Below are positions 24,718 through 35,711 of a stretch of DNA of 55,681 bases, piece by piece (within the stretch, counting starts at the first letter, position 1; each line of letters starts with the position of its first letter). The translations under genes and the position numbers were made by a program. Location: positions 1-55,681 of the forward strand of contig NZ_JAQUVG010000009.1 in NCBI RefSeq assembly GCF_028693495.1, written 5' to 3'. The notes beneath the pieces are model-generated. The model was not told the DNA's origin, did no database searches, and saw only the letters and a list, made by a program, of their open reading frames with translations. Source of the stretch: Zoogloea sp. Lineage in GTDB: Bacteria; Pseudomonadota; Gammaproteobacteria; Burkholderiales; Rhodocyclaceae.

Positions 24718-27600
24718 ATGACCGCCACGACCAAGACCGCCAAAGTCCAGCCCGCCACCGCCGCCAACCTTGAACCGCAGGAGATTTCCGGCGAGGTTCT
24801 GCTCGAAAAGTACGCCAAGGGCAACGAGAAGACCATTGCCGACGTTCGCCTGCGCGTTGCGCGTGCCCTGGCGGCCATCGAATCCGAGGACAAACGCGCC
24901 TTGTGGGAAGCCAGGTTCCTGGAAGCCCAGGAAAAGGGCTTTGTCCCCGCTGGACGCATCAACTCCGCTGCCGGCACCAACCTGGCCGCCACGCTGATCA
25001 ACTGTTTCGTCCAGCCGGTGGGCGACTCCATCACCGAATCCGTCGACGGCCGCTGCGGCATCTACACCGCCCTGGCCCAGTCCGCCGAAACCATGCGCCG
25101 CGGTGGCGGCGTGGGTTACGACTTTTCCTCCATCCGTCCCAAGGGCGCACTGGTGCGCGGCACCCAGTCCAACGCTTCCGGTCCGGTTTCCTACATGCGC
25201 GTGTTCGACCGCTCCTGCGAGACGGTCGAGTCCGCCGGCTCCCGCCGGGGCGCCCAGATGGGCGTGCTGCGCTGCGACCACCCGGACATCGAGGAGTTCA
25301 TCCACGCCAAGGACCACGGCGACCTCTCCAACTTCAACGTCTCCATCGCGGTGACCGATGCCTTCATGGAGGCCGTCGAAGCCGATGGACACGTGGAACT
25401 GGCTCACAAGGCCGAGCCTTCCGGCGAAATCCGGGAGGCCGGCGGCTACAAGCGCGATGACGGTCTGTGGGTGTACCGCAAGGTGCGCGCCCGTGATCTG
25501 TGGGATCAGGTCATGCGCTCCACCTACGACCATGCAGAGCCGGGCATCCTGTTCCTGGATCGCATGAACAAGGACAACAACCTTTACTATTGCGAGACCA
25601 TTGAGGCCACCAACCCCTGTGCCGAGCAGCCCCTGCCCTCCTACGGCTGCTGCTGCCTGGGCTCCATCAACCTGACCCTCTACGTGAAGGACGCCTTCTC
25701 CGAGAAGGCCAGCTTCGATTTCGCCGGCTTTGCCAAAACCGTCGAGACGTCCATCCGGATGCTCGACAACGTGCTCGAAGCCACCCACTGGCCGCTGGAG
25801 CAACAGCATGCCGAAGCCCAGTCCAAGCGTCGCGTCGGCCTGGGCTTCACCGGTCTGGGTAATGCCCTCGCCATGCTGCGCCTGCGCTACGACACCGACG
25901 AAGCCCGCGCCATGGCCACCCGAATTTCCGAGTTCATGCGCGACCAGGCCTACCTGGCCTCCGTCGAGCTGGCCAAGGAGCGTGGCGCCTTCCCCCTGTT
26001 CAACGCTGATCTCTACCTGTCTGGCGGCAACTTCGCGTCCCGCCTGCCGGCCGAGGTGAAGGACAAGGTCCGCAAGCACGGCCTGCGCAATTCGCACCTG
26101 CTGTCCATCGCCCCCACCGGGACCATCAGCCTGGCCTTCGCCGACAACGCCTCCAACGGCATCGAGCCCCCGTTCTCCTACACCTACACCCGCAAGAAGC
26201 GGATGGCCGATGGCACCTTCAAGGAGCACGCCGTCGAGGACTACGCATGGCGTCTCTACAAGCACCTGGGCGGTGACGTCACCAAGCTGCCCGACTACTT
26301 CGTGACCGCCCTGGAGATCTCCGCCAAGGCTCACAAGGACATGGTTGCCGCCGTCGCGCCGTATGTGGACACCTCCATCTCCAAGACGGTGAACGTGCCC
26401 GCCGACTATCCCTACGCCGAGTTCGAGAACCTCTACCTCGACGCCTGGAAGTCCGGCCTCAAGGGTCTGGCCACCTACCGCCCCAACAGCGTGCTGGGTT
26501 CGGTCCTGTCGGTCACCCCGAGTGCCGAGCAGAAGCAGCCCCATGATGTGGAAATCTCCGACGACACCAACCGCCGCCTCTCCATCAAGAGTCTGCCTGC
26601 GCCAGTGCTGTCCTCGCTGCGCTGGCCCGGTCGCCCGGACCTTCCGGACGGCAATGCCGCCTGGACCTACATGCTGAGCACCCCGCAGGGCAACTTCGCC
26701 CTCTTCGTGGGCCACATGGACCAGACCGAGGAGAGCAATGCCAAGGGCGCCTTCCCGTTCGAGGTTTGGGTAAACGGTGCCGACCAGCCCCGCGGCCTGG
26801 GTGCCGTTGCCAAGACCCTGTCCATGGACATGCGCGCCAACGACCGCGGCTGGCTCAAGCTCAAGCTGGAAACCCTTGCCAAGACCGTTGGTGAAAAATC
26901 CTTCGAGATGCGCTTCCCGCCCCATGGCGAGCAGAAGATGATGCCTGGTGTGGTGTCTGCCTTCGCCCAGGTGGTCCGCTATCGCTGCGAAAAGCTCGAC
27001 GCCCTGGACGGCGACCTGCCGACCCCGGTGCTCGACAGCGTGTTCAGCCTGGCCGAGCCCAAAACCGGCACCGATGGCACCCTGTCCTGGACCGTGGATA
27101 TCCAGAACCCGGCCACCGGCGAGGAATTCGTGCTCGGCCTCAAGGAGATCACCCTGCCCGACGGCGTAACCCGTCCCTACTCCATGTGGCTGTCGGGCAA
27201 CTACCCCCGCGCCCTGGACGGCCTGTCCCGCATCCTGTCCCTCGACATGCGCGTAATGGATCCGGCCTGGATCGGCATGAAGCTGCGCAAGCTCATCGAC
27301 TATCCCGAGCCCCTGGGTGACTTCATGGCCTTCGTGCCCGGCACCCGCCGTCAGCAGAACTGGCCTTCCACCGTGGCCTACCTGGCAGCCCTGATCATCC
27401 ACCGCTACGCCATGCTGGGTGTGCTCGACGAAGCCGGCTACCCAACCCGGGAGATGGGCATCCTCGAAGCGCCCCGCGACGACAATGAGCCGAAGCTGAT
27501 GCAGGGCGCCCTGTGCGGTGAGTGCGGCAACCACTCGGTGATCCGCAAGGACGGCTGCGACTTCTGCACCGCCTGCGGTGCGGTGGGCACCTGCGGCTGA
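24718..27600 (+). CDS. nrdJ: Adenosylcobalamin-dependent (class II) ribonucleoside-diphosphate reductase
   Basis: A 960-residue class II ribonucleotide reductase, which makes deoxyribonucleotides with or without oxygen using coenzyme B12. Core motifs: [53 protein letters not shown] and [20 protein letters not shown] followed by EPPF. The large C-terminal extension has two related segments ([38 protein letters not shown]), as is usual for proteobacterial NrdJ. The tail [20 protein letters not shown] carries redox or zinc cysteines. The start at 24718 is preferred over ATG 24664 because conserved sequence begins after it and the promoter candidate predicts a transcript start near 24668. Confidence 0.95.
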   Translation: MTATTKTAKVQPATAANLEPQEISGEVLLEKYAKGNEKTIADVRLRVARALAAIESEDKRALWEARFLEAQEKGFVPAGRINSAAGTNLAATLINCFVQPVGDSITESVDGRCGIYTALAQSAETMRRGGGVGYDFSSIRPKGALVRGTQSNASGPVSYMRVFDRSCETVESAGSRRGAQMGVLRCDHPDIEEFIHAKDHGDLSNFNVSIAVTDAFMEAVEADGHVELAHKAEPSGEIREAGGYKRDDGLWVYRKVRARDLWDQVMRSTYDHAEPGILFLDRMNKDNNLYYCETIEATNPCAEQPLPSYGCCCLGSINLTLYVKDAFSEKASFDFAGFAKTVETSIRMLDNVLEATHWPLEQQHAEAQSKRRVGLGFTGLGNALAMLRLRYDTDEARAMATRISEFMRDQAYLASVELAKERGAFPLFNADLYLSGGNFASRLPAEVKDKVRKHGLRNSHLLSIAPTGTISLAFADNASNGIEPPFSYTYTRKKRMADGTFKEHAVEDYAWRLYKHLGGDVTKLPDYFVTALEISAKAHKDMVAAVAPYVDTSISKTVNVPADYPYAEFENLYLDAWKSGLKGLATYRPNSVLGSVLSVTPSAEQKQPHDVEISDDTNRRLSIKSLPAPVLSSLRWPGRPDLPDGNAAWTYMLSTPQGNFALFVGHMDQTEESNAKGAFPFEVWVNGADQPRGLGAVAKTLSMDMRANDRGWLKLKLETLAKTVGEKSFEMRFPPHGEQKMMPGVVSAFAQVVRYRCEKLDALDGDLPTPVLDSVFSLAEPKTGTDGTLSWTVDIQNPATGEEFVLGLKEITLPDGVTRPYSMWLSGNYPRALDGLSRILSLDMRVMDPAWIGMKLRKLIDYPEPLGDFMAFVPGTRRQQNWPSTVAYLAALIIHRYAMLGVLDEAGYPTREMGILEAPRDDNEPKLMQGALCGECGNHSVIRKDGCDFCTACGAVGTCG

Positions 27601-27626
27601 CCCGGCAGACCCACCTGTATCGCGTG

Positions 27627-27650
27627 AGCCCCTCTCCGGAGGGGCTTTTT
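27627..27650 (+). terminator. Rho-independent terminator of nrdJ
   Basis: AGCCCCTC / GAGGGGCT around a CCG-rich loop, followed by TTTTT, 26 bp after the stop. Confidence 0.9.
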
Positions 27651-27889
27651 CATGGGCACCCAGCAAGCGTACTCACGTGCCGTTTCTCCCTGTCCGTCAC
27701 GGAATGGAGCAGGTTTCAAGCCGGCTCGCCCATGTCGGGAAAATTTCCCGGGTCAACGAGGATCACTTCCCGATACAGCCCCGCCGATGCTCACGACAAT
27801 ACGGCCCGTGAATCGCGCACGTTGGCCACGGCATCGCATCAAGGCTTCCTGCGTGTCCCGACACACCATCAAGACAACAGGAGGAGCCC

Positions 27890-30094
27890 ATGCAGTTCAA
27901 ACCCCGCCACCTTGAAAGTGCCGTGCTATCGGCGCTGGTCTGCCTGAGCGGCCCAGTCCTGGCCCAGGACAGCGTGACGATCAACCCGGTCACTGTGAAA
28001 GGCATCCTGCCGGACCGCCTGGAAGCTGTTCCAGGCTCCTTCTCCCTGGTATCCGAACAGGAACTCCGGGAAGGCAATCCCCTCTCCCTCCGCGAAGCCC
28101 TTGCCCACACGCCCGGAGTGCATGTGGTCGGTGAGGACAGCCTGGGTCTGGGCCTGAACATCGGCATCCGGGGCATGGACCCCCGGCGCACCTCCCGTAC
28201 CCTGCTGCTGGAAGATGGGATGCCCCTCTTCCTGGCGCCCTATGGCGACCCTTCCGCCCACTACGCCACTCCCCTGGAGCGGATCCAGCGCATCGAGGTG
28301 GTCAAGGGCTCCGGCCAGGTCCTCTACGGCCCCCAGACTGTGGGCGGGATGATCAACTTCGTCACCCAGCCCATTCCCACCCAGGGTCTGGCAGGCAGCG
28401 TTTCCGTGGCTGCGGGCAACAAGGCCTACCTGAGCACCCATGCCAATGTGGGCTATGGCACCGAGCGGGGCGGGGTCATGCTCGATGTGCTGCAGAAGAA
28501 GGGGGACGGCGTCCGGGACAAGCACGACTTCGACGTCCAGGACTACAGCCTCAAGGGACGCCTCAAGATCGATGCCCGCCATACCCTGACGGCCAAGGCG
28601 AGCCACTACACTGAAAACTCCCACATTTCCGAGACTGGCCTGGGCACCCTCGAATACGCGGAAAACAAGTACCAGGCCCCGACCGGCAAACAGGATCTGT
28701 TCGAGCAGAAACGCACCGCCCTCCACCTCCAGCATCTGTTCGAGGTTTCCGATACAGCCCGGCTGAGCACCCAGATCTACCACGTCAAGACCGACCGGGC
28801 CTCCTTCCGCCAGATCAACGATCCGGGCGGTTTCGACGACGCCAGCAACAACGCCACGGGCTACTCCCTGATCGACCGCTGCGACACGCCGGCGACGCCG
28901 GCCAATGCTGCCGCCTGCGGTGGGCGCTGGCGCCCGCGGGAGTACACCTACTGGGGCATCGAGCCACGCCTCGACCTGCAGCACAGCCTGTTCGGCCTTC
29001 CGAGCGATGCCGTGTTCGGCCTGCGCTACCATGTGGAAGACATCAGCCGCAATCAGTACCGCTCCGCCGACCCCCTGGCCCAGAACCAGGCGTGGGCCGT
29101 GCGTTTCGGTACCCATCGGGAAGACATCCAGATCGAAACGGAAGCGCTCTCGGCCTATGCCCAGAACACCTTCCACCTGGGCAACTGGTCCCTGACCCCC
29201 GGCCTGCGGATTGAGCGGTACGCCATCAAGACCGACATCCGCCGGGCGGACGGAGAAATCCAGAACAACCCCGAATCCAATCAGAACAACCGCCAGACCG
29301 TGGTCCTGCCCGGCTTCGGAATCGCCTGGAACGGCATGCCCCGGACCACCCTGTTCGCCGGTGTGCACAAGGGCTTCGCTCCGCCCCGTCCGGACCGGGA
29401 CGTGAATGAAGGCAACGGCGCCAACACGGCTGTGGCCCACAAGACCCGTGCGGAGGAAAGCACCAACTGGGAGCTGGGCCTGCGCTCCAGCTATTTTCTG
29501 GGAACCCGCGTGGAAGCCACCCTTTTCCACACCGACTTCGACGACATTGTGATCAACAATGGCGCTGGCGCGTTCATCAATGGCGGCCGCTCCCGGATGA
29601 GCGGTGTCGAGTTGTCGGGCCGGGTGGACTTTGGCCAGATCTTCCGTAGCCCCCACAACGTGTATGTGCTGGCTTCGCTCACCCACCTCTTCGATGCCAA
29701 ATTCACCCGGGACGGCATCGATCCGGATGATGGCATCATGAAGGGAGGCCGCCTTCCCTATGCGCCCCGCAACCTGGCGTCGCTGGCCGTGGGCTACCAG
29801 CACCCCGTGGGCCTGGAGGGACGGATCGGCGTGGATCACGTGAGCCGCCAGCAGCCAGACACCTTCGCCCGGGTCCTGCCCCCGGTGGATGCCCAGCTCT
29901 CGGGGCTGTCCGGGGAGATCCCGTCCTACAGCCTGCTCAATGCCTCCCTGCGGTACACGCCGCCGGGCAGCAAGACGTCCTTCTTCGTGAGTGGCCACAA
30001 CCTCACCAACAAGGAGTACCTGGTGAGCCGGGTGGACGGCATGGTGGCGGGACGACAGCGTCAGGTGTTCGCGGGCGTCAGATTCGCGTTCTAA
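27890..30094 (+). CDS. TonB-dependent outer-membrane receptor (FecA/siderophore type)
   Basis: A 734-residue receptor. The signal peptide ends at about GPVLA|Q (residue 25). The plug domain follows (REALAHTPGVHVVGEDSLG, NIGIRGMDPRRTSRTLLLED), with ERIQRIEVVKGSGQVLYGP as the family plug motif. The beta barrel ends in a terminal phenylalanine (VFAGVRFAF) preceded by LTNKEYLVSRV. Closest in style to FecA-like ferric siderophore or ferric citrate receptors. A strong AGGAGG lies 6 bases before ATG. No FecIR pair or Fur box was recognised nearby. Substrate unknown; B12 uptake to feed NrdJ upstream is only a speculation. Confidence 0.9.
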   Translation: MQFKPRHLESAVLSALVCLSGPVLAQDSVTINPVTVKGILPDRLEAVPGSFSLVSEQELREGNPLSLREALAHTPGVHVVGEDSLGLGLNIGIRGMDPRRTSRTLLLEDGMPLFLAPYGDPSAHYATPLERIQRIEVVKGSGQVLYGPQTVGGMINFVTQPIPTQGLAGSVSVAAGNKAYLSTHANVGYGTERGGVMLDVLQKKGDGVRDKHDFDVQDYSLKGRLKIDARHTLTAKASHYTENSHISETGLGTLEYAENKYQAPTGKQDLFEQKRTALHLQHLFEVSDTARLSTQIYHVKTDRASFRQINDPGGFDDASNNATGYSLIDRCDTPATPANAAACGGRWRPREYTYWGIEPRLDLQHSLFGLPSDAVFGLRYHVEDISRNQYRSADPLAQNQAWAVRFGTHREDIQIETEALSAYAQNTFHLGNWSLTPGLRIERYAIKTDIRRADGEIQNNPESNQNNRQTVVLPGFGIAWNGMPRTTLFAGVHKGFAPPRPDRDVNEGNGANTAVAHKTRAEESTNWELGLRSSYFLGTRVEATLFHTDFDDIVINNGAGAFINGGRSRMSGVELSGRVDFGQIFRSPHNVYVLASLTHLFDAKFTRDGIDPDDGIMKGGRLPYAPRNLASLAVGYQHPVGLEGRIGVDHVSRQQPDTFARVLPPVDAQLSGLSGEIPSYSLLNASLRYTPPGSKTSFFVSGHNLTNKEYLVSRVDGMVAGRQRQVFAGVRFAF

Positions 30095-30241
30095 CCCCTT
30101 GGGCAGGCTTCATGCCGTTCCCTCAGAGCATCCTGCAGTTCAGCACCCAGGCCCCATGCGCTGCAGCTGAGACATGAACGGCGGGACAGGCACGGGCTGT
30201 ACTACACTCGTGCCCTTTCCCATCTGCAGGAGGGTGTCCCC

Positions 30242-31702
30242 ATGAACGAAGCCGACGCCCGTCGAGTGATTCTCGTCCGGGCCCTGGAAAGCAGCCCGAC
30301 ACCCGGCACGCCCTGGAAGGACAGTGATACGGCCTGGGCCAGCCGGGCAGCCGCCGAAGTGGTCGGTGAAGACGCTGACGCAGAGCGCTTTCTGGCCCGT
30401 CGGGCCCAGTTGGCCGTGGAGCGTCTCGGAGACCGGGATCGCCAGTTTCTCCGCCTGGGGGAAGGGCACGACTGGCGTCCCTGGGTGACCAGCGTGGTCG
30501 TGGCGGTGGCCTTTGGGCTTGGCATCCTGATGGATGCGAGCGGCCCTGTCCGCTATGTCAACCTGCTGGCCTTCCCCCTTCTGGGTCTGATCCTCTGGAA
30601 TCTGCTCATTTACCTTCTGCTCCTGGCTCATGGGCTCAGTTCGCCCTTCCGCCAGACCCCCCGACGCCAAGGCCCGTTCGCGCGCCTGATGGCCCGGCTG
30701 GGGGGTGCCTTGCAGGAAGGGAGCGGAGCTATCGACTCCCCCAGCCAACGCTTCCGTGCGGACTGGGCTCTGGCATCAGCTAGGCTCACCGGCCTGCGGG
30801 TCGGCTGCACACTCCATCTGGCGGCGGCAAGCTTTGCCCTGGGCGCCATACTGGCCCTCTACGTGCGCGGACTGGTACTGGATTTCCAGGCAGGCTGGGA
30901 GAGTACCTTTCTGGATCCGGAGCAGGTCCATCAAGCCCTGAGCATGGTCCTCGGGCCAGCCTCCCTGTTGGCGGAAATCCCGATTCCAGATGCCATGCAT
31001 CTGGCCACCCTCCGTCTCCCGGAGAGCAGCGGCGAGAATGCTGCAAACTGGATTCACCTGATCGCTCTGACCCTGCTTTTAAGCATCGTACTCCCCCGCC
31101 TGCTGCTGGCAGCACTGGCGGGCCTGGCAGCCGGGCATCTGCACCGGCACTTTCCCCTGCCCCTGGGTGAGGCCTACTTCCAGCGCCTGCAGCGCAGCTT
31201 CGAGGGCCGGGCCGCCCATACCCACCTCCTGCCCTACAGCTACACCCTTTCCCCTCAGGCGACCCTTCGGCTACACGAGGCCCTCCAGAAGACCTTCGGT
31301 CCCCAGGCCAGCCTGGGCGTTGCACCTTGCACCCGCTTCGGTGACGAGGATAAGCTGAGTGCCGACCTGCTGCCCGATCCCCCCTCTGCGCTCACCCTCA
31401 TGCTTTTCAGCCTGAGTGCCACACCCGAAACAGAAAACCACGGCTGCTTCGTGGAAAGCATCATAAAACGACTTCCTGCCGGTGCTCCCCTCGCCGTCGT
31501 CCTCGAGGAAGGAGCCTTCCTGAGTCGCTTTGCGAGCCAGCCGGAACGCCTGGAGGAGCGCCGGCGGGCCTGGACCCGGCTGCTCGAGAAGTATCCGCTC
31601 GCCGTGGGCTGCCTCAATCTGGAGACTGGAACAGCCGACGAAACAGCGCTGGCTCTTGCCAGCTTGCTGGATCAACAGGCCCATCTGGAGAAGTCCCGTT
31701 GA
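30242..31702 (+). CDS. DUF2868 membrane protein
   Basis: A 486-residue protein of the DUF2868 family. Hydrophobic segments lie at about residues 83-97, 103-127 (VNLLAFPLLGLILWNLLIYL), 183-210 and 262-292. The cytosolic C-terminal part carries FSLSATPETENHGCFVES. The stop overlaps the start of the next gene by 4 bases (TTGA), a tight coupling seen repeatedly for DUF2868 and DUF3482 genes. Function unknown; a membrane partner of the adjoining GTPase is likely. Confidence 0.85.
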   Translation: MNEADARRVILVRALESSPTPGTPWKDSDTAWASRAAAEVVGEDADAERFLARRAQLAVERLGDRDRQFLRLGEGHDWRPWVTSVVVAVAFGLGILMDASGPVRYVNLLAFPLLGLILWNLLIYLLLLAHGLSSPFRQTPRRQGPFARLMARLGGALQEGSGAIDSPSQRFRADWALASARLTGLRVGCTLHLAAASFALGAILALYVRGLVLDFQAGWESTFLDPEQVHQALSMVLGPASLLAEIPIPDAMHLATLRLPESSGENAANWIHLIALTLLLSIVLPRLLLAALAGLAAGHLHRHFPLPLGEAYFQRLQRSFEGRAAHTHLLPYSYTLSPQATLRLHEALQKTFGPQASLGVAPCTRFGDEDKLSADLLPDPPSALTLMLFSLSATPETENHGCFVESIIKRLPAGAPLAVVLEEGAFLSRFASQPERLEERRRAWTRLLEKYPLAVGCLNLETGTADETALALASLLDQQAHLEKSR

Positions 31703-33153
31703 ACACGATCAACTTGAGCCTGGTCTCCCATACCAACACAGGCAAGACCACCCTGGCCCGCAGCCTGTTGGGACGGGATGTGGGGGAGATTCGCGACGAA
31801 GCCCATGTCACGGCCGTGGCCGAGCGCTACCGGATGGTGGATACCGGAAATGAGGCCCTCGACCTGTGGGACACCCCCGGCTTTGGCGACAGTACCCGGC
31901 TGGCCAGACGCCTGGCCCTGCAGGGCAATCCAGTCGGGTGGTTCCTGAGCGAAGTCTGGGACCGCTGGCGGGATCGCCCCCTGTGGTCCAGTCAGCAGGC
32001 CCTCCGCAATGTTCGGGACGTGGCCGATGTGGTGCTTTACCTGGTCAATGCCACCGAAAAACCCGGTGATGCCGGCTACGTCAAGCCGGAAATGGAGATC
32101 CTGGCCTGGATCGGCAAGCCAGTGCTGGTTCTCCTCAACCAGCTTGGCGAACCGCACCCGGACGCCCAGGACAAGGCCGATGAAGAAGCCTGGCGAGCCC
32201 ATCTAGCGGCCTACCCTTTCGTCCGTCATGTCATGCCTCTGGATGCTTTCGCCCGCTGCTGGATTCAGGAGCTGGCACTCCTGGATGCGATCGCCAGGAT
32301 CCTGCCCACCACACAGCAGGACACCATGAAGCCGTTGCGAGCCGCCTGGCAGCAGCGGCGCATGGACGAGTTCGGGATCGCCATGAAGATTCTGACCCGT
32401 TTTCTTGCTGAAGCGGCCCAGGATACGGAAACCCTGCCCGATGAAGGCCTCGGCGGCACCCTGCGCACTCTGGGACACGCCATGGGCATCGGCCGCCGGG
32501 ATGCGCCCTCGCCCCGGGAAGAAGCCATGACCCGACTGGCCGAGCGCCTGGAAACCGCGATCCGCCGCAGCACCGACCAGCTGATTGAAACCCATGGTCT
32601 CGGAGGGCGTGCGGCCAGTGAAGTACTGGCCCGACTCGGTGAGGATTTCACTGCCCGGGAACGGCTTCATGCGGGTAAGGCCGCCTTGCTGGGGGGCGCG
32701 GTGTCCGGTGCCCTGTCAGGACTGGCCACCGATCTCGCCACGGGCGGTCTGAGCCTGGGCGCCGGGCTGGTGGGCGGTACGGTACTGGGCGCCCTGGGCA
32801 GCGCAGGCCTCGCCACAGGCGTCAATCTGATCCGGCGATCCGACCACAGCCGTCTGGAATGGAGTCCGGAAAGCCTGGAACGGCTGATGGCCAGTACACT
32901 TCTGCGCTATCTCAGCGTCGCCCACTACGGCCGTGGCCGTGGTGAGTGGCGCCAATCCGGAACGCCCGGACACTGGCAAGAAGCCCTGGAGGGAGTGCTC
33001 GAACCCATCAACCCACGGCTCCCAGGCCTTTGGAAAGCCCTGCGCAACAGCAGCTTGCAAGAGCAGGCCAGCTCCGACCTGGAAACCTTGCTTCACGACA
33101 CCACCCTGCGCTTGCTGAACATTCTTTATCCAGTCAAATTGATCCTTGATTGA
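31699..33153 (+). CDS. GTPase with DUF3482 domain
   Basis: A 484-residue protein with an N-terminal P-loop GTPase domain: Walker A HTNTGKTTLARSLLG (about 11-25), switch/G3 DLWDTPGFGD, and a position like G4 in VLVLLNQLG, where the usual NKxD is replaced by NQxG. The C-terminal half is DUF3482 with a glycine/alanine-rich, membrane-seeking stretch (AALLGGAVSGALSGLATDLA.., VGGTVLGALGSAGLATG). Translation starts at TTG 31699 inside the stop of the DUF2868 gene. Probably a membrane-associated GTPase acting with it; the process is unknown. Confidence 0.85.
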   Translation: MNTINLSLVSHTNTGKTTLARSLLGRDVGEIRDEAHVTAVAERYRMVDTGNEALDLWDTPGFGDSTRLARRLALQGNPVGWFLSEVWDRWRDRPLWSSQQALRNVRDVADVVLYLVNATEKPGDAGYVKPEMEILAWIGKPVLVLLNQLGEPHPDAQDKADEEAWRAHLAAYPFVRHVMPLDAFARCWIQELALLDAIARILPTTQQDTMKPLRAAWQQRRMDEFGIAMKILTRFLAEAAQDTETLPDEGLGGTLRTLGHAMGIGRRDAPSPREEAMTRLAERLETAIRRSTDQLIETHGLGGRAASEVLARLGEDFTARERLHAGKAALLGGAVSGALSGLATDLATGGLSLGAGLVGGTVLGALGSAGLATGVNLIRRSDHSRLEWSPESLERLMASTLLRYLSVAHYGRGRGEWRQSGTPGHWQEALEGVLEPINPRLPGLWKALRNSSLQEQASSDLETLLHDTTLRLLNILYPVKLILD

Positions 33154-33479
33154 TCTTTTGTGGATTGTGATAGCCAGGGTTTCTACCCCTTTGTAATGTT
33201 CTTGATTAAATCATTGACGCTTAATTGCATTAAATATCATTCTTCGTCAGGTCTTCCCTGCCGACCTACCACCGCCCTCTCCTCACGGAAGGCCACCTGG
33301 CATCCCCCACCTGGGTCAGGGATCAGCCCTATCCAGTTCGGCGAGCACCTCAAGAAACGGGGACGCCCCGCAACCAGGGGTTGCGCCATCGGGGAAAACC
33401 CCAGCACAAAAGTCCATCCATGAGCAGGGTCCCCGACGTAAGCTGGCCGACACCCGGCTTGCCACAGGAGAAAATCGAG
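33154..33479. other. Intergenic region upstream of the CoA transferase
   Basis: No gene is seen. An AT-rich stretch (33195-33242) contains TTGACG (33214-33219) with TATCAT 15 bp later, a weak promoter candidate. The rest is GC-rich leader ending in AGGAG, 9 bases before ATG 33480. Confidence 0.4.
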
Positions 33480-35483
33480 ATGTCCCGCACCATCCCCCGT
33501 ATCGAGCGTCCCCAGGGCCACAACACCGGCAAGGTGGTGAGCGCCGCCGACGCCGTCAAGCTGATCCGCTCCGGCGACACGGTGGCCACCACCGGTTTTG
33601 TCGGCATTGGCTTCCCGGAGAACATTGCCATTGCCCTCGAACAGCGCTTTCTCGAAACCCGGGAGCAGGATCCGGAAGGCCGTGGCAAGCCGGAAGGGCT
33701 CACGCTGGTTTATGGCGCCGGCCAAGGGGATGGCAAGGACAGGGGGCTCAACCACCTGGGTCATGAGGGTCTGGTGGCCCGGGTCATCGGCGGTCATTGG
33801 GGGCTGGTACCCCGCCTGCAGGAACTCGCCGTGGCCAACCGTATCGAGGGCTACAACCTGCCCCAGGGGGTGATCACCCACTTGTACCGGGACATCGCTG
33901 CCGGCAAGCCTGGCACCCTGACCCGCGTCGGCCTCGGCACCTTTGTCGATCCGCGCTTCGGTGGAGGCAAGGTGAACGAGCGCACGACCGCCGACCTGGT
34001 CCGGGTACTGGAAATCGACGGTGAGGAATACCTCTTCTACAAGGCATTCCCGATCAGCGTTGGCATCATCCGCGGCACCACCGCCGACCCGGACGGCAAC
34101 ATCACCATGGAAAAGGAAGCCCTCACCCTCGAAGGACAGGCCATCGCCATGGCTGCCCGGAACAGTGGCGGCATCGTCATCGCGCAGGTCGAGCGCATCG
34201 CCGAATGCGGCTCCCTCAACCCCCGTCAGGTAAAGATCCCCGGCATTCTGGTGGACTGCATCGTGGTGGCAGAAAAGCCCGAGTGGCACATGCAGACCTT
34301 CCTGGAGCAATACAGCCCCGCCTTCTCCGGCGAGATCCGGGTGCCGGTCACGTCCCTTGCCCCGATGGAAATGAGCGAGCGCAAGATCATCGCCCGCCGC
34401 GCCGCCATGGAGCTCACCCCCAACGCCGTGGTCAACCTGGGCATCGGGATGCCGGAAGGCATCGCCGCAGTGGCCGCCGAGGAACGGGTCATCGACCTGA
34501 TGACCCTCACCGCAGAACCGGGCGTGATCGGTGGCGTGCCCCAGGGCGGGCTCAACTTCGGGGCGGCCATCAACACCGCGGCCATCCTGGACCAGCCCAG
34601 TCAGTTCGATTTCTATGATGGTGGCGGACTGGACATCGCTTTCCTCGGACTCGCCCAGGCCGATCAGGAGGGCAACCTCAACGTTTCCAAGTTTGGCCCC
34701 AAACTCACTGGCGCCGGCGGTTTCATCAACATTAGCCAAAATGCCAAGAAGGTGGTCTTCGTAGGCACCTTCACGGCCAGCGGACTGGAAGTGGCACTCG
34801 AGGACGGCCAGTTGAAGATCCTTGTCGAAGGCTGCTCGATCAAGTTCGTGGACCGGGTGGAGCACCGGACCTTCAGCGGCCAGGAGGCACTGCGGCGCCG
34901 GCAACCGGTGCTCTACATCACCGAGCGGTGCGTCTTCGAACTGACGCCTGGGGGCATACTCCTGACGGAGATCGCCCCGGGGGTGGACCTGGAGCGGGAC
35001 ATCCTGGCCCATATGCAGTTCAGACCGCTCATCAAGGGTACTCCCCGTCCGATGGACGAACGGGTCTTCCAGAACGAACCCATGGGGCTGCGCAGCATCA
35101 TCGTCACCACGCCGCTGGAATCCCGTTTCCATTTCGACACGAGACAGAACATCTTCTTCATCGACTTCCAGAATCTGCGGCTACGCCAGGCGGAAGACAT
35201 CGAGCGGATCCGGCAGCATATCGCAGCGATCCTCGGCCCCGTGGGCCGGAAAATTCCGGCAGTGGTCAATTATCACGGCTTCGACATCCTGGACGAGCTG
35301 ATCGAACCCTACGCCAACCTGATCAGCCACTTGATGGAGCATCACTACAGCAAGGTGACACGCTATGCCACCAACACCTTCCTGCGCGTCCGCCTGGGGG
35401 GCGCCTTGAGTGCCCGGCAACTGCCTCCCAGAATTTTCAACTCGGCCGAGGAAGCCCGGGCAGGACTCGCAGAGGACCACTGA
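33480..35483 (+). CDS. Acyl-CoA:acetate/propionate CoA transferase (Pct/YdiF-like) with extra C-terminal domain
   Basis: A 667-residue fused alpha-beta family I CoA transferase. The alpha half begins [28 protein letters not shown] and includes [18 protein letters not shown]. The beta half contains [18 protein letters not shown] and [15 protein letters not shown], with probable catalytic Glu346. Typical Pct/YdiF proteins are about 520 residues; this one continues for roughly 130 more (from about ..[10 protein letters not shown]..) with a conserved-looking region ([40 protein letters not shown]). It probably supplies acyl-CoA for PHA or short-acid metabolism, given the phasin next door. AGGAG precedes ATG 33480. 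Confidence 0.9.
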   Translation: MSRTIPRIERPQGHNTGKVVSAADAVKLIRSGDTVATTGFVGIGFPENIAIALEQRFLETREQDPEGRGKPEGLTLVYGAGQGDGKDRGLNHLGHEGLVARVIGGHWGLVPRLQELAVANRIEGYNLPQGVITHLYRDIAAGKPGTLTRVGLGTFVDPRFGGGKVNERTTADLVRVLEIDGEEYLFYKAFPISVGIIRGTTADPDGNITMEKEALTLEGQAIAMAARNSGGIVIAQVERIAECGSLNPRQVKIPGILVDCIVVAEKPEWHMQTFLEQYSPAFSGEIRVPVTSLAPMEMSERKIIARRAAMELTPNAVVNLGIGMPEGIAAVAAEERVIDLMTLTAEPGVIGGVPQGGLNFGAAINTAAILDQPSQFDFYDGGGLDIAFLGLAQADQEGNLNVSKFGPKLTGAGGFINISQNAKKVVFVGTFTASGLEVALEDGQLKILVEGCSIKFVDRVEHRTFSGQEALRRRQPVLYITERCVFELTPGGILLTEIAPGVDLERDILAHMQFRPLIKGTPRPMDERVFQNEPMGLRSIIVTTPLESRFHFDTRQNIFFIDFQNLRLRQAEDIERIRQHIAAILGPVGRKIPAVVNYHGFDILDELIEPYANLISHLMEHHYSKVTRYATNTFLRVRLGGALSARQLPPRIFNSAEEARAGLAEDH

Positions 35484-35556
35484 GCCTATGACGGACTGCC
35501 CATTCCGGGCACATCAACACCCGTGCTGCCACAGAAATGCAGCATTCCCAACACAC

Positions 35557-35576
35557 TTGTTGCTGCGCTGCAACAA
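35557..35576. promoter_or_regulatory. 20-bp palindrome upstream of the phasin gene, candidate PhaR operator
   Basis: TTGTTGCTGCGCTGCAACAA has 7-bp perfect arms around TGCGCT. It lies 135 bp before the phasin start. PhaR repressors of PHA granule genes recognise TGC/GCA-rich dyads, which this resembles. A phaR gene is not in the window. Confidence 0.45.
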
Positions 35577-35711
35577 AGTCAGAAAATGAAAAGCGTTTTT
35601 TTGTCCATGCCCCTTGTCGGTGCATCGGCCTGTGCTATTGTTTTCCGCGAGAGGCCGGGGAGGGAGTCATTCTGGGTCTCTAACTGTTCAACAACAAATG
35701 TGGAGAAAACT

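Noticed and set aside
24682-27666. A ~990-codon open frame antisense to nrdJ
   Set aside because: The opposite strand encodes an unmistakable ribonucleotide reductase. The antisense product is Gly/Val/His-rich low-complexity sequence, as expected from GC-rich codon shadows.
27651-27889. Possible riboswitch or Fur box upstream of the TonB-dependent receptor
   Set aside because: No clear 19-bp Fur dyad and no cobalamin or TPP motif were found in this leader.
27926-29998. A ~690-codon open frame antisense to the TonB-dependent receptor
   Set aside because: No family motif and no ribosome site. It mirrors the receptor codons exactly.
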